A DNA stretch of 20,965 bases from Psilocybe azurescens (lineage: Eukaryota > Basidiomycota > Agaricomycetes > Agaricales > Agrocybaceae), in the NCBI GenBank assembly GCA_023853785.1, contig JAJIRX010000658.1, forward strand, positions 1 to 20,965. The letters run 5' to 3'. The position numbers and the translations under genes were made by a program. Shown here in pieces: positions 10,735 through 19,403 of this stretch. The notes under the pieces are model-generated. The model was not told the origin of the DNA, did not search any database, and saw nothing but the letters and a program-made list of their open reading frames with translations. Position 1 is the stretch's first letter. Each line of letters begins with the position of its first letter.

Positions 10735-11160
10735 CATTGTCGTCGTTGTGGTGGTCGTACACGCTGTGGTAGCCTTCATACATGTTGTGGTGGCCGCCGC
10801 ACGTGTCCGGCGTGTCCGTACGTTGTGCTGTCGTGTCCGCTGTGTCTGCCATACGCATTGTCGTTGTCGTTGTGGCTGTCGTACACGTCGTTGTTGTCGT
10901 TGTCGTGGCCGCTGTACGTGTGGTCGTCGTCGCCGTGTCACACGTTGTCGTTGTCGGGCCGTTGTACGTGGTCGTTGTCGTTGTCGTGGCCGTCGTATGC
11001 GTCGTGGTCGTCGTTGTCGTGGCCGTCGTACACGTGGTGGTCGTGGTGGTCGGGCTGTTAGTCGCGTTGTCTGCGTACGTGTTGGTGTTGCGTCCGTACG
11101 CGTCCTGCGTGCCGTCACCCATCGTTGTACATACCGTATGTACCCGTCGTTGTCGTCGTC
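10735..11160 (-). repeat. CpG-rich minisatellite with about 33-bp period, possibly coding on the minus strand
   Basis: The tract is composed of GTCGTTGTCGTGGCC-like blocks. On the minus strand one frame reads YDGHDNDDHDA then YDGHDNDNDHV, an 11-residue unit rich in Asp, Asn and His. Another frame gives long Thr runs, and no frame is clearly preferred because the codon-like triplets are open in several frames. The equivalent tract of copy B (19790-20205, plus strand) also reads TYDGHNHDHDH and TYNGHDNNSDV. Whether it is translated cannot be decided from sequence. Confidence 0.6.
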
Positions 11161-11218
11161 TGGCCACAAAAAAGAGGGGGAGCGGTTAATGGCAGCGGCA
11201 TGCGGAATTGCGACTTAC
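11160..11218 (-). other. Putative 59-nt intron conserved in both copies of the foldback-like element
   Basis: On the minus strand CCCCAG|GTAAGTCGC is a strong donor at 11218. The sequence ends in a pyrimidine run CCCCCTCTTTTTT and GTGGCCAG as acceptor at 11160. In copy B the same feature occupies 19732-19788 (57 nt) with identical donor GTAAGT and a shifted acceptor TTCTGTAG. Length and signals match host introns in this window. It implies that the CpG-rich TCGTTCC block and the minisatellite belong to one transcript read from right to left in copy A. Confidence 0.55.
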
Positions 11219-11222
11219 CTGG

Positions 11223-11232
11223 GGTCGCGACC
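11223..11232. repeat. Perfect palindrome GGTCGCGACC next to the conserved donor site
   Basis: The 10-bp palindrome GGTCGCGACC lies five bases outside the inferred intron donor. It is retained unchanged in copy B at 19718-19727, despite three CpG-sensitive bases nearby having changed. Confidence 0.8.
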
Positions 11233-11631
11233 TCGTTCCTCATTCGCATCGCATCGCCTCGTTCCCTTGTTCCGCATTCGCCTCGCCTCGTTCCTCATTC
11301 TCCACCCGCCTCGTTCTGTCTCGTTCCGTACTCACCTCCCTTCGTTCGCGGGTGTCCGTTTGTTCTTCGTCGGTCTCGGTTTGTTGCGATGCGATGCGTG
11401 TCGGGTCGGGTTGGCATGGGCCTGGCTCTGACCGACGACGGCGAGGTGGGGGCACGCACGACGGCGGCAGCGGGGTAGTGGTGGTCGGAGGAAGAAGGGG
11501 TGGTGGAAATAATAAACGGACCGACGTGGCATCAATAAGTCACATACGTGACGTTATTTGTCACTTGCTGAGAAATGCCGAGTAAATAGCCGTATTGGTA
11601 TGTAGCCCATCAAAATTTGATAAATTACAAA

Positions 11632-11705
11632 GGCTCTATAGCTTAGTTGGTTTAACGTCAGTGTGTGGCCTTCTCGGATGCCCGAGTTCAATTCCTGTTG
11701 GTGCT
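11632..11705 (+). tRNA. tRNA-like sequence (degenerate, possibly tRNA-His-derived) or SINE head
   Basis: The 74-base sequence has a 5' end GGCTCTA pairing with the 3' TGGTGCT (six of seven). It has an A-box-like TAGCTTAGTTGG and a B-box-like GAGTTCAATTCC, the internal RNA polymerase III promoter, and ends in a T9 run (11705-11713) that would terminate polymerase III. The anticodon arm does not fold well. TGTGG in its loop resembles tRNA-His (GTG), but I do not assign an isotype firmly. An AATAAAATAT-type simple repeat follows (11717-11752), as in SINE tails. It lies inside element A, so it is either an inserted SINE or a captured tRNA pseudogene. Confidence 0.6.
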
Positions 11706-11716
11706 TTTTTTTTACA

Positions 11717-11752
11717 TTATAATAAAATATAAATAAAATATAAATAAAATCT
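11717..11752. repeat. AT-rich simple repeat after the tRNA-like sequence
   Basis: AATAAAATATAAATAAAAT-type units repeat about three times directly after the polymerase III-like terminator. It could be the tail of a tRNA-derived SINE. Confidence 0.7.
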
Positions 11753-11864
11753 GGGGATCATCCTCCACCTGGAGTCCATTAGAAATTGACCCTGAAATAG
11801 TGTATTAATGCTGATATACATGCTTCTTGAGTCAAATCCATATGGAATCCATATATATGAGACT

Positions 11865-12085
11865 CAGATGAAGTTCCACATGGAGTCCACATGGAGTTCC
11901 ACATCCTCCACATTGGCCCACATGGAGGATGAGTGGATTCCAGCTGGACTCCAGGTGGAGCCTCCACCTCTAAATGGCTGGTACACCTGCAAAAAAAAGT
12001 CACCAAACTCCATGTGGACTCCACCAACTCCGCATGGAGTTGGTGGACTCCACCGGAATATATGGGTGAGGGTAAAGACCTCCAT
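11865..12085. repeat. Right inverted terminal region of element A with 11-bp units
   Basis: CACATGGAGTC, CACATGGAGTT, CCACATCCTC, CACATTGGCC and CACATGGAGG follow each other, then GGATTCCAGCTGGACTCCAG. From about 12010 the sequence is the inverted counterpart of the element's left end (10087-10155), including a short palindrome AACTCCGCATGGAGTT. Confidence 0.75.
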
Positions 12086-13694
12086 TTTTATCTGAAGCAC
12101 ATCCCTCAATATTCAACGTTGAAGCCCATTCACAGTCCACTTCAATCTCCATTATAACTTTCAATCTCCACTTCAACTATTTGATCAGCTACATTCCCTA
12201 TCAGTGATTCAATTGTCTATCTATTTTGAACCTCAAGGCTATACGCAGATTATTCCTGGACATCATTTCTACCCATCCTAGTATGCACAGCACTGCACAG
12301 CATCATATATCACTATTTGGTCCTTAACTGATTCCACATATGCAGCAAATCTTTGTCTCACTCAGCAGTCTTGGTAATGGATGACTGATCTGTGCCATGA
12401 ATAGACTGGTTCTATTCATTAGCATGGTACTTGTTCTCTATTTTGGTTCTTTTTCTATTGTCTGACACTTTCATATGATTGATCCTTCCTTCCTCTTGTC
12501 ATTCTTGCTTATTGTACTTACTCAGCTTCGCTTCTTTCTTACTCATCTCACTTCGCTTTTCATAATCCTGCTTATACTTCTTACTCATCCTTCTATTTTT
12601 CACTCCTAAACTCCGTCAGCCTTCAATCTATTGTATGTAGTTGACAGATGGAACTACTGGGTGTCGTTCTACAGAATGATTAGTATAGTTTGGACGCTTG
12701 ATCTCTTAAATATTTTTCTATGTTCTCTGGTATATAAACCATGTATTAGTATCGCTTGGAATGCAAGGAAGTTACAAGCCCCAACTTTCTTCACAGCAAA
12801 GATTTCAAGTTATCAAGTACTCAGTCCAGCACTCCAAGCACGCATTCAATCAATCTCTATCAGTATTCAGCACTAAATTCAACAATCACTCCAGTTATTC
12901 AAGACGTTCATCAGTGGCTAGACCAGCCTATCCAACCACCCACGTTCTCTCATCACAGAGAAATTTATCCTGTTCATTTCGATCCTATCATCCTCCAGAC
13001 CCTTCATTCTTCCTCTACATCCAGATCTTCAACTCCCCATTGCTTCTGTTGCTCCAGAATATTTTATTCAGCAGTTTTGGTCTTGTTGTCATCTTCATCC
13101 ATCGCTCCAGACACCCTTTATCCGCTTCCCTGCGTTGTTTGATTTTTTTGGCTGAAGAATATCGCTTAGGTCGTCACCTTCAATCGTCCTAGTCATCCCT
13201 CATTCACCTCACTGTTCTGTTTGAGGTTTGGATCAAAACATTGCACAATCCTTCATCATTTATTACTCCAGGCCGCTCAAGTCATTATTCAATCACCAGA
13301 CCTTACTTCTGGCTTTGCAGACACTGCAGACTTGATTGAAGCACACTAGGATCAAGACTACGTTCTCACTCCTGCCCCCATATCAATCTCTACCAATTAT
13401 CTAGTCATTTGGCCCCTCCACAGTCATCACACCTCATTCACACCGTTCTACCCCAATCAAGTCGGGTTGCTTCCTCCCAGTAAATACTCAAGGGCATTTT
13501 ATATTCCCTCATCCATTCCTCCTCCTTCATACGTCCCTGCCCTCCTCAGACCACATATATCTTCACAACCTAGTGGCCAAGCCAGCCCTCACTTTAACTC
13601 AACAGGGAGAGAGTCGTCTTATCTAGTCTAGACCATTCCTCTCTGGTTTGTGTTTTGGTTTTGATTTATATATCTAATCACACACTACATAGTT
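12086..13694. other. Pyrimidine-rich gene-poor stretch with a TATA-led candidate transcription unit
   Basis: About 1.6 kb with a strong T/C bias on the plus strand. TATATAAACC at 12730-12739 is a good TATA box and is followed by open frames at 12756-13142 and 12761-13192. Neither frame gives a domain I recognise, and Ser/His-rich composition follows from the base bias. Frame-shifted pieces such as EYFIQQFWSCCHLHPS (about 13057-13105) hint at an old coding region. Possibilities are a decayed gene, the LTR and leader of another retroelement, or non-coding DNA. Nothing here matches the rest of the window. Confidence 0.4.
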
Positions 13695-13973
13695 CAACAT
13701 TGAGATGTTTAGTGCGGAGGACTTTGTAATTGCCCAATACACAACACCCAATCAAATATTTATATTGATCAGTTCGATCTGGGAGGGTAAGCTCGTAAGA
13801 CTTATTACAATAACTAGTTTAGCAGAGTACAGACTTAGATGATCTTCTGGGGTGATCACTAGTAGCTAGAGAACACTTTACAGGCTAGTACACACAAGGC
13901 ACTTGAATAGTGGGCGAGATCTCTATATGAGGGTGATCACCAATATCAGGGATCGCTTTGGGGTGAGTATACG
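13695..13973 (+). repeat. Left arm of a 276-bp inverted repeat
   Basis: Starting ATTGAGATGTTTAGTGCGG, this arm matches the reverse complement of 19404-19679 over its whole length with few changes (by eye above 90 percent). Differences include GATGATCTTC against GACGATCGCTC and AACACTT against AACGTTT, several of them at CpG. It contains GGTGATCACC-type palindromes at about 13852 and 13931. It ends where the gypsy LTR-like sequence begins (ACAAGTC). Confidence 0.85.
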
Positions 13974-14390
13974 ACAAGTCTTTTTCTTTTCTTTTTCTTT
14001 TCTTTTCCTTTTCTTGTCATCTTTTGTTTCACTTTTATCTTCTATGATACATCTTTTGATGAACGTTTGATCTGTTTCCTTTATTCTTATATACATCTGC
14101 TGATGAACATTCATTCTCGTTTCATTTCTATCTTTTATGATACATCTTTCGATGAACGCTTGATCTGTTTCCTCTATTCTTATATACATCTGCTGATGAA
14201 CACTTAGTCTCATTTCAACTTGCTGTACAGTTCGTAGTACTTATACCAGGGAGGATCCACTGTATTCTTTAGCTAGTTCTTGAGAATCCAACCTGCTTAA
14301 CCTGCTCAACTTGAACTTGAACTTGTTCTTGTAAACGATTGGTGGTTAGATTACGCACACTGCGTGATTCTAACTTGAGATCGTAACAAA
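13974..14390 (+). repeat. 5' LTR-like region of the chromovirus
   Basis: It opens with a pyrimidine tract (CTTTTCTTTTTC, 13980-14014). It carries a 93-bp tandem duplication and matches copy C (1-337) in reverse. The end at GATCGTAACA (about 14390) is inferred from the CA dinucleotide; a clear tRNA-type primer-binding site is not seen after it, which would fit self-primed (Tf1-like) elements but is not proof. Confidence 0.5.
14033..14218. repeat. 93-bp tandem duplication inside the LTR
   Basis: TATGATACATCTTTTGATGAAC at 14043 recurs as the same phrase with one change at 14136, spacing 93 bases. Both units end with TGCTGATGAACA followed by CTCRTTTCA. The copy at the left edge of the window shows only one clear unit. 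Confidence 0.85.
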
Positions 14391-14619
14391 AGAACTAGCT
14401 TCTCGCTCACCATACTGCTTGTCCACAAGCGGTATAGGAGCTTGAACCAGACACCACAACATCTCGATACGGAACCTTCTCCGCAAACTACGACACCGAC
14501 GACAGTGGTGAACAAACACCTACATCAGACGCTCAGCCCACTACCCGAACTCCAGGACTATTGTCAGGAGAAGAATACTTCACCGATGCCTCTGAAACTC
14601 TGAACTGAACAAACCACAA

Positions 14620-15580
14620 ATGGTTGACCAACAAATGACAATTGACACCCCAAGACAAGGAACTTCTCTTAGCAAACCTACACCCTTCAACGGTGAACGG
14701 TTTAAGAGCAAGAAATTCCTTCAAGAATGTATCCTATATGGGGATCAACAAGGACGTCTACGACACTAAACCGAAACGGATTGCATTCATTCTCTCTTAC
14801 ATGCAAGAAGGGAACGCGTTGTTTGGAAACAACAATTCATCCAGAACAAATTGAACCTCAACACGGGGACATCGACTTACCGACATACAAGGAATTTATC
14901 AATGAATTCCAGAAGGCATTCAAGCCAGAAGAAGAAGACATTGATGCATTGGACAAATTAAAAATGCTTCGACAAAAGAACCTGACCGCCAAACAACTAG
15001 TAACCAAGTTCAAGCTACTGGTTGGAGAGGCGGGGATGTCTAACAACTCCGACACTGCAAACAAACTCTTGATCGAAATGTTCAAGACAGCACTGAACCA
15101 AGGCTAGTGCAGAAGATCATCCAGTCTGAGAAGAGGCCCACCAAGATCGAAGAATGGTACAACAAAGCCATGTCCTTCGATAGGAGCTATTGACTTGCTA
15201 TGGCAATAAGAGGCCCATCTCAATCGAATGTGCGATTCATCCCCAGATCCACACCAAGAAAGGACCCCTTTGCAATAGACATCGACGCCATGACCACCGA
15301 AGAACGAACAAGCCTCATGAAAAGGGGGGCTTGTTTCAGATGCAAACAACCAGGACATCTGCAGTAGATTGCCCTCTGAAGAAGAAGAACAATCCTTTCA
15401 TACCGAAGGAAGCGCCAAAAAGAAATGGGCAGCAAAGGACCTTCATGCCCATATCCGGGAGTTGAACATGGAGGAGAGAGAGGAACTGGCAAGTTTGGCA
15501 ATGGGAGACCAGGAGAGGACACCAACACTGAGGATTTTTAAATGGAGAACCGAATCAACGTCGGTCTTCCACGATTAGGC
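14620..15580 (+). pseudogene. gag: gag of the chromovirus, frameshifted
   Basis: Codes for the capsid protein that packages element RNA. Two in-frame ATGs (14620, 14635) precede KPTPFNGERFKSKKFLQ, the start of the capsid region. The text then changes frame (MGINKDVYDTKPKRIAFIL, then LPTYKEFINEFQKAFKPEEED). A charged stretch DALDKLKMLRQKNLTAKQL follows, and a CCHC zinc knuckle beginning CFRCKQPGH at about 15332. The knuckle's last cysteine (DCPLKKK) is one frame away, so the finger is broken. The final part (KDLHAHIRELNMEEREELA) is the usual gag C-terminus. At least three frame changes and one stop (at about 15105) make it inactive. Confidence 0.75.
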
Positions 15581-15627
15581 ATCTATTCTGTATTTAGACT
15601 CAACTTGATGGAAACGGTGAAAGACAC

Positions 15628-15991
15628 CCTGTGCATTTATTTCCAAACCTTCTCCGTGACGGAAAGGAACTACGAAATCTACGATCAAGAGCTCCTGGCA
15701 ATTGTTTGGGCATTACAGGAATGGAGACACTACATCCAAGGATCCGAACACACGACGATCATTCATTCGGACCACAAGAACCTGACCTACTTCAGAAGCC
15801 CGAGAAATCTGAACAGACGGCAAGCTCGATGGTCATTATTCCTATCCGAATTCGATCTGAAACTAATCCACATGCCTGGGACGAAGATGATTCAATCCGA
15901 CGCCTTATCAAGAAGACCAGATTTTATACCAGACGAAGACCACGATAACGAAGATGTGATTTTACTACCAGAGGAACTTTTGTCAATCTAA
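15628..15991 (+). pseudogene. pol: pol remnant: RNase H domain
   Basis: Reads [22 protein letters not shown], then [15 protein letters not shown] and [20 protein letters not shown], ending SDALSRRPD. These are the thumb/RNase H motifs of Ty3/gypsy pol that degrade the RNA strand of the replication hybrid. The open frame runs 15542-15991 because gag-derived sequence is fused directly upstream. The catalytic reverse transcriptase motif (YxDD) and the aspartic protease are not present anywhere nearby. Confidence 0.85.
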
Positions 15992-16179
15992 TCAACACCG
16001 AACTGCAACAGAAAATCATTGATTCAGAAGAATTCGACACGGATATTGCGGAAATCTTGAAAGCTCTACTACAAGGAGGACCAGCGAACTTACAAACCGA
16101 CCTTGACGACTGGAGAACAGAGGAATTCAACGGAAAACATCATTTTTTATAAAGACAAAACATATATACCGAAGAACCA

Positions 16180-16970
16180 AAACCTACGCCAACAAGTAAA
16201 AATCCTTCACGATCTACCATGGCAGGACACCCCAGAGAACTTGAGACTTACAATGCAGTAAAGGCACATTACTGGTGGCCAGGACTACAATCCTTCGTAA
16301 AGCAATATCACAAAGGCTGCGGAATCTGTCAACAATTCAAAATTAACAGAAACCCATCTCACCCGCTTTCATGCCAATTGCCGGACCAACTTCTACGCGA
16401 CCATTTGCAAACTGTTCGATGGACTTTCTAACCGACACCACCGGTTAAGAACAGTGTGGGACAGATCGTGGACGCGATCATGGTCATGTAGATCATGGCT
16501 TACAAGGGGGTGATTTAATACCTGCCGAAAGAAAGGGAAACCGGAGAGGCACTTGACACAGAAGGAGCAGCTCAACTCTTACTCGACAACCTCTTCAAAT
16601 GATTCTCGACTCCCAGATAGCCAAGTCTTCCAAGAACTCATGAAACTCTTGGGAATCAAGTCCAAATTAACCACGGCTTATCATCCAATAGGAGACGGAA
16701 CCACTGAGCAATTCAATCAAGAAATAGAAGCCTACCTATCCATCTATTGTTCGTCACACCCAACCGACTGGAACAAGTCAATTGAACATTGGAATTCACT
16801 CACAACAACAGGAAACACTCCGAAAGGCCAAACCCCGTTCGAACTCACCTTAGGCTCATCTCTGTTGGCCATTCCACTTGCATTCGAGAACACCAAAGCC
16901 CCATCGGTGGAGGAAAAAGTCAAACATCTTCTAAAGGATCGAGAAGAAGCATTAGCCGCCTACTAACTTG
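16180..16970 (+). pseudogene. pol: pol remnant: integrase zinc finger and catalytic core
   Basis: The HHCC finger reads ILHDLP, then AGHPRELETYNAVKAHYWWPG and KGCGICQQFK in a neighbouring frame. The core follows with VDHGL at about 16488 and, from 16553, LLDNLFK-like and FQELMKLLGIKSKLTTAYHP, then TTEQFNQEIEAYL containing the third catalytic acidic residue. The segment that should carry the second catalytic Asp (before FQELMKLL) is replaced by a short unrelated stretch. Three or more frame changes and stops occur. It cannot catalyse integration. Confidence 0.75.
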
Positions 16971-17254
16971 CAAGACAAAAGATAGCTAAACGACGAAAAT
17001 CGAACTTCAAACCGTTCGAGAAAGGAACGAAAGTTTGGCTAGACTCAACATCTCCACTAGGTACCATTCAAAGATGAAACTGAAAGAGAAGGCCCATCAC
17101 GATCACCGAAGTCTTGGGACCTCTCACATACAGACTCAAAATACCCAAGATATGGAGAATCCACGACGCTTTCCAAGCCACTCTACTCATGCCATGAAGA
17201 CAGAAACATACGGACCAACCCTAGACCACCACCTGAGATCAAAAATCAGGAAGA

Positions 17255-17400
17255 ACACTGGGAAGTCAAACTATTTTGAATCACAGAAAGACAGGACAAA
17301 ACCCAGAAAGGAAAGCAAAAATATCAATACCTCGTCAAATGGACCGGATTCCTATCTCCGCTAACGTGGGAAAAGACGACGTGTTCGACGATGACAGCGA
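17255..17400 (+). pseudogene. Chromodomain at the end of the integrase
   Basis: HWEVK, then KGKQKYQYLVKWTGF and SPLTWE form the chromodomain that directs chromoviral integrase to modified histones. A stop codon interrupts it (TGA near 17279), and the downstream part after TWE is out of register. Confidence 0.7.
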
Positions 17401-18037
17401 GATTCTTCAAGAGTAACACCAATTACACAAGCTCTGATTCATCTCTACCATCCTGATGCCTCACTTTCTCTGACACATCGCCTTCCTTCACTCAAAACGC
17501 TGAAACGAACCAACTGGAAACTCCCATCTTGATACCCCTTGACCGATCAGACTGTAGAAGAGCTTGAGACGCTGCGAAGAGAAATTTCATCGAATACAAC
17601 AAAACAATTGATCAGAAGGAGACGGCAAAAAGAACTATCGCCCGGCTGCTGCTAAACTTGCCACCACCAAGCCAGATCTCAACGCCTCAAACTAAATAAG
17701 GCCGAATGGGAGCTTTATCAACGCCTTCCCACTTCAGCAGTTAAAAAGGCCAAGTCGTTGAAAGGTGTAAACCATTCTGAGCTTACAATTCATAGTGAGA
17801 TACAGAGGCCCTTATTTTTGCGATTGTTATCTGTAATAAACTAGTACATTATACTAGTGAAGGGTAGGAGATACGCCAGACTATTAGGCTTTGAGGCTTT
17901 ACTTCCTAGTGGGCCAACAAGAGTAATAGACCTTACAAACTAACTAAGGTGTAGTGTGGCCTATTAATCAGTGCTACAAATCAAAGACTACCTTTAGTTT
18001 CCTACACAGCTATCAAAGCAACCCTAACCGAGGCCCG

Positions 18038-18959
18038 GCGATCGCCCGCTCCATTGATCATACTATTAGTCCCATGCAAAGAAGAAACCCTTAAGAAATG
18101 ACCTTGGCTCTTACAAGGGGTAACACCCACCAGTGTCTTACAAGCGATCGCCAAGTGATGAAAACCTTATTAATTAGCAAAAGCGATCACTGTGTCCAGG
18201 CCTCACAAAGGCTGTTCACTAAATTAGGCGATCAACCGCTCGGGGATCAGGCATCACTGCGCCACACGGGTGATCGCCCATGGACCGAATGTATTGGCAA
18301 TTGAAATCTTGTGTACAACTCAGCATATGGCGGTCTACTAGATCCGACTATAAAAACTTGTAATTTGTAATACAGCCAACGTGAGTGAGCGATCGCCCAG
18401 CCAGCGATCGCCACACGATACTAGAGGTAACTTGCCTCATGATAAGGGCACCTGCTGTTCCAGGAGGTCCTAAACCAATAGCAACTGTGCTGGGAACCTT
18501 GGGAGGGTTTCCTAGGAAATATACCCCTAAGTAATCTAGTCCTGACATGCCTTAGCCGCGAGCCATCTCGATAAAATAAGTCGGGTGATCGCTACCCAAG
18601 AAGGCACTGCCGCATGGACAACCATGTTATCTTCAAATAAGCGCCGTAGCCCAGGCAAACTAGTACTTTCCACTATTATAATTGGTGCAGCAAAGGCTAG
18701 GCAGCACGCGGTCCATTTCCTTCCTTTTCTCTTAGTCTCTTTCAATTATCACAAGCCAAAGTATCTATTTAGTCTATAAAAACAGTCCTGTATCTTAGAA
18801 TAGGAACCAAGTAATTTACACCCCAGATTTGATATCAGAATTTACTCTGAATAAGAATTCTAGTGTTAACACTTCGAGGACTAGTGATTTGTGTGATAAG
18901 AGATCGAACACTGCAGTTCACCTTAAGCAATTAGGCTACCTGGTTTCGTGAGCGATCGC
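18038..18959. repeat. Cluster of five exact GCGATCGC palindromes
   Basis: Exact copies are at 18038-18045, 18144-18151, 18389-18396, 18404-18411 and 18952-18959, mostly followed by C or CC. One-base variants occur near 18182, 18228, 18270, 18587, 19072, 19190, 19328, 19412 and 19527. I find no exact copy elsewhere in the window. GTGATCACC forms appear in both arms of the flanking inverted repeat. Confidence 0.85.
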
Positions 18960-19024
18960 CATTAGTGATATTCGAACGTCAGGTCTATTAGACTTGATAA
19001 GCAGGCTTTTATAAGTCATCCGTG

Positions 19025-19259
19025 GACTGCCCTGGGGATTGTTAAGTACGGATTGGAACCCTATACGACTAGCGATTGCTCATAGTAACTAGGGACGACT
19101 GTCAGAGAACTCCGACTGTTCAGGACGTTGCCTATAGTAAGACTGCCCTGGGGATTATTAAGTACGGGTGGGAACCCTATAAAGGCTAGTGATCGCTCAT
19201 AGTAACTAGGGACGACTGTCAGAGAAATCCGACTGTTTTCAGGACGTTGCCTATAGTAA
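19025..19259. repeat. Tandem duplication, units of about 116 and 119 bp
   Basis: Unit 1 (19025-19140) and unit 2 (19141-19259) both start GACTGCCCTGGGGATT and end GACGTTGCCTATAGTAA. They differ by a few substitutions and short indels. One difference is CGATTGCTC against TGATCGCTC at the palindrome position. Confidence 0.9.
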
Positions 19260-19403
19260 ACTAAGGACTGTGGACTAGTGTGCCCAGTTGCTTATAGGAA
19301 CCAAGGATCTACTACGTGTTAATACGGGTGATCGCTTATAGTGTTTGACAAAGTTTGAGTTTGGGTTTTATAAAGAGAAACTGTTAAGTGTCCCGTACCT
19401 CAG

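Larger units (their letters stand above)
10087..12085 (+). mobile_element. Foldback-like element, copy A (2.0 kb), with 11-bp tandem units in both ends
   Basis: The left end starts GGTGTACTTTACC, then CCCATAT, then GGAGTCCACCAACTCCAT. The right end (12085 back to about 12010, minus strand) repeats the same order: CTTTACCC, ACCCATAT, GGTGGAGTCCACCAACTCC. The ends are thus inverted repeats of about 70 bp. Inside each end are approximate 11-bp tandem units of the form AGGTGGACTCC (10200-10320) and CACATGGAGTC (11870-11960). The middle holds an AT-rich block (10330-10510), an A-rich tract (10520-10700), a GTCGTTGTC minisatellite (10735-11160), a CpG-rich block with repeated TCGTTCC (11225-11345) and a tRNA-like sequence (11632-11705). 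No transposase is seen, so it would be non-autonomous. A second, inverted copy at 19680-20812 begins with the same GGTGTACTTTACC end, which supports that boundary. The exact right boundary and target duplication are not resolved. Confidence 0.7.
13974..17770 (+). mobile_element. Ty3/gypsy chromovirus, decayed and internally deleted
   Basis: Order of parts: LTR-like sequence 13974 to about 14390, gag 14620-15580, RNase H 15628-15991, integrase 16180-16970, chromodomain 17255-17400. The presence of a chromodomain after integrase places it among chromoviruses. Protease and most of the reverse transcriptase are missing between about 15580 and 15630. Every coding part has stops or frame changes. 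The LTR shares sequence with the fragment at 1-337 but lacks that fragment's first 32 or so bases. No second LTR in the same orientation is seen downstream, so the right end (near 17770) is a guess. Confidence 0.75.
17416..19403. other. Non-coding stretch rich in GATC-centred palindromes
   Basis: The first 350 bases look like gypsy 3' sequence without a domain. Beyond 17770 no coding signal is seen in about 1.6 kb; short open frames at 18098-18304 and 18348-18548 are rejected as chance. ACTAGTA-CATTA-TACTAGT at 17840-17858 is a perfect 7-bp inverted repeat. GCGATCGC and relatives are scattered throughout, and a 116/119-bp tandem duplication lies at 19025-19259. Confidence 0.6.

Noticed and set aside
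10511..11167. 218-codon minus-strand open frame with long Thr runs
   Set aside because: The triplet-like minisatellite leaves several frames open on both strands; the Thr-rich frame runs through the predicted intron boundary and into the T-rich tract, so length alone is not evidence of a protein.
10748..11431. 227-codon plus-strand open frame, Arg/Cys/Val-rich
   Set aside because: Complementary shadow of the same CpG minisatellite; composition follows from repeated CGT and GTC triplets.
17840..17858. ACTAGTA-CATTA-TACTAGT as a transcription terminator
   Set aside because: Fungal polymerase II does not use such hairpins; it is only a short inverted repeat.
18098..18548. Short open frames in the palindrome-rich stretch
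   Set aside because: No domain, and residues such as GDQ/GDR simply translate the repeated GCGATC motif.
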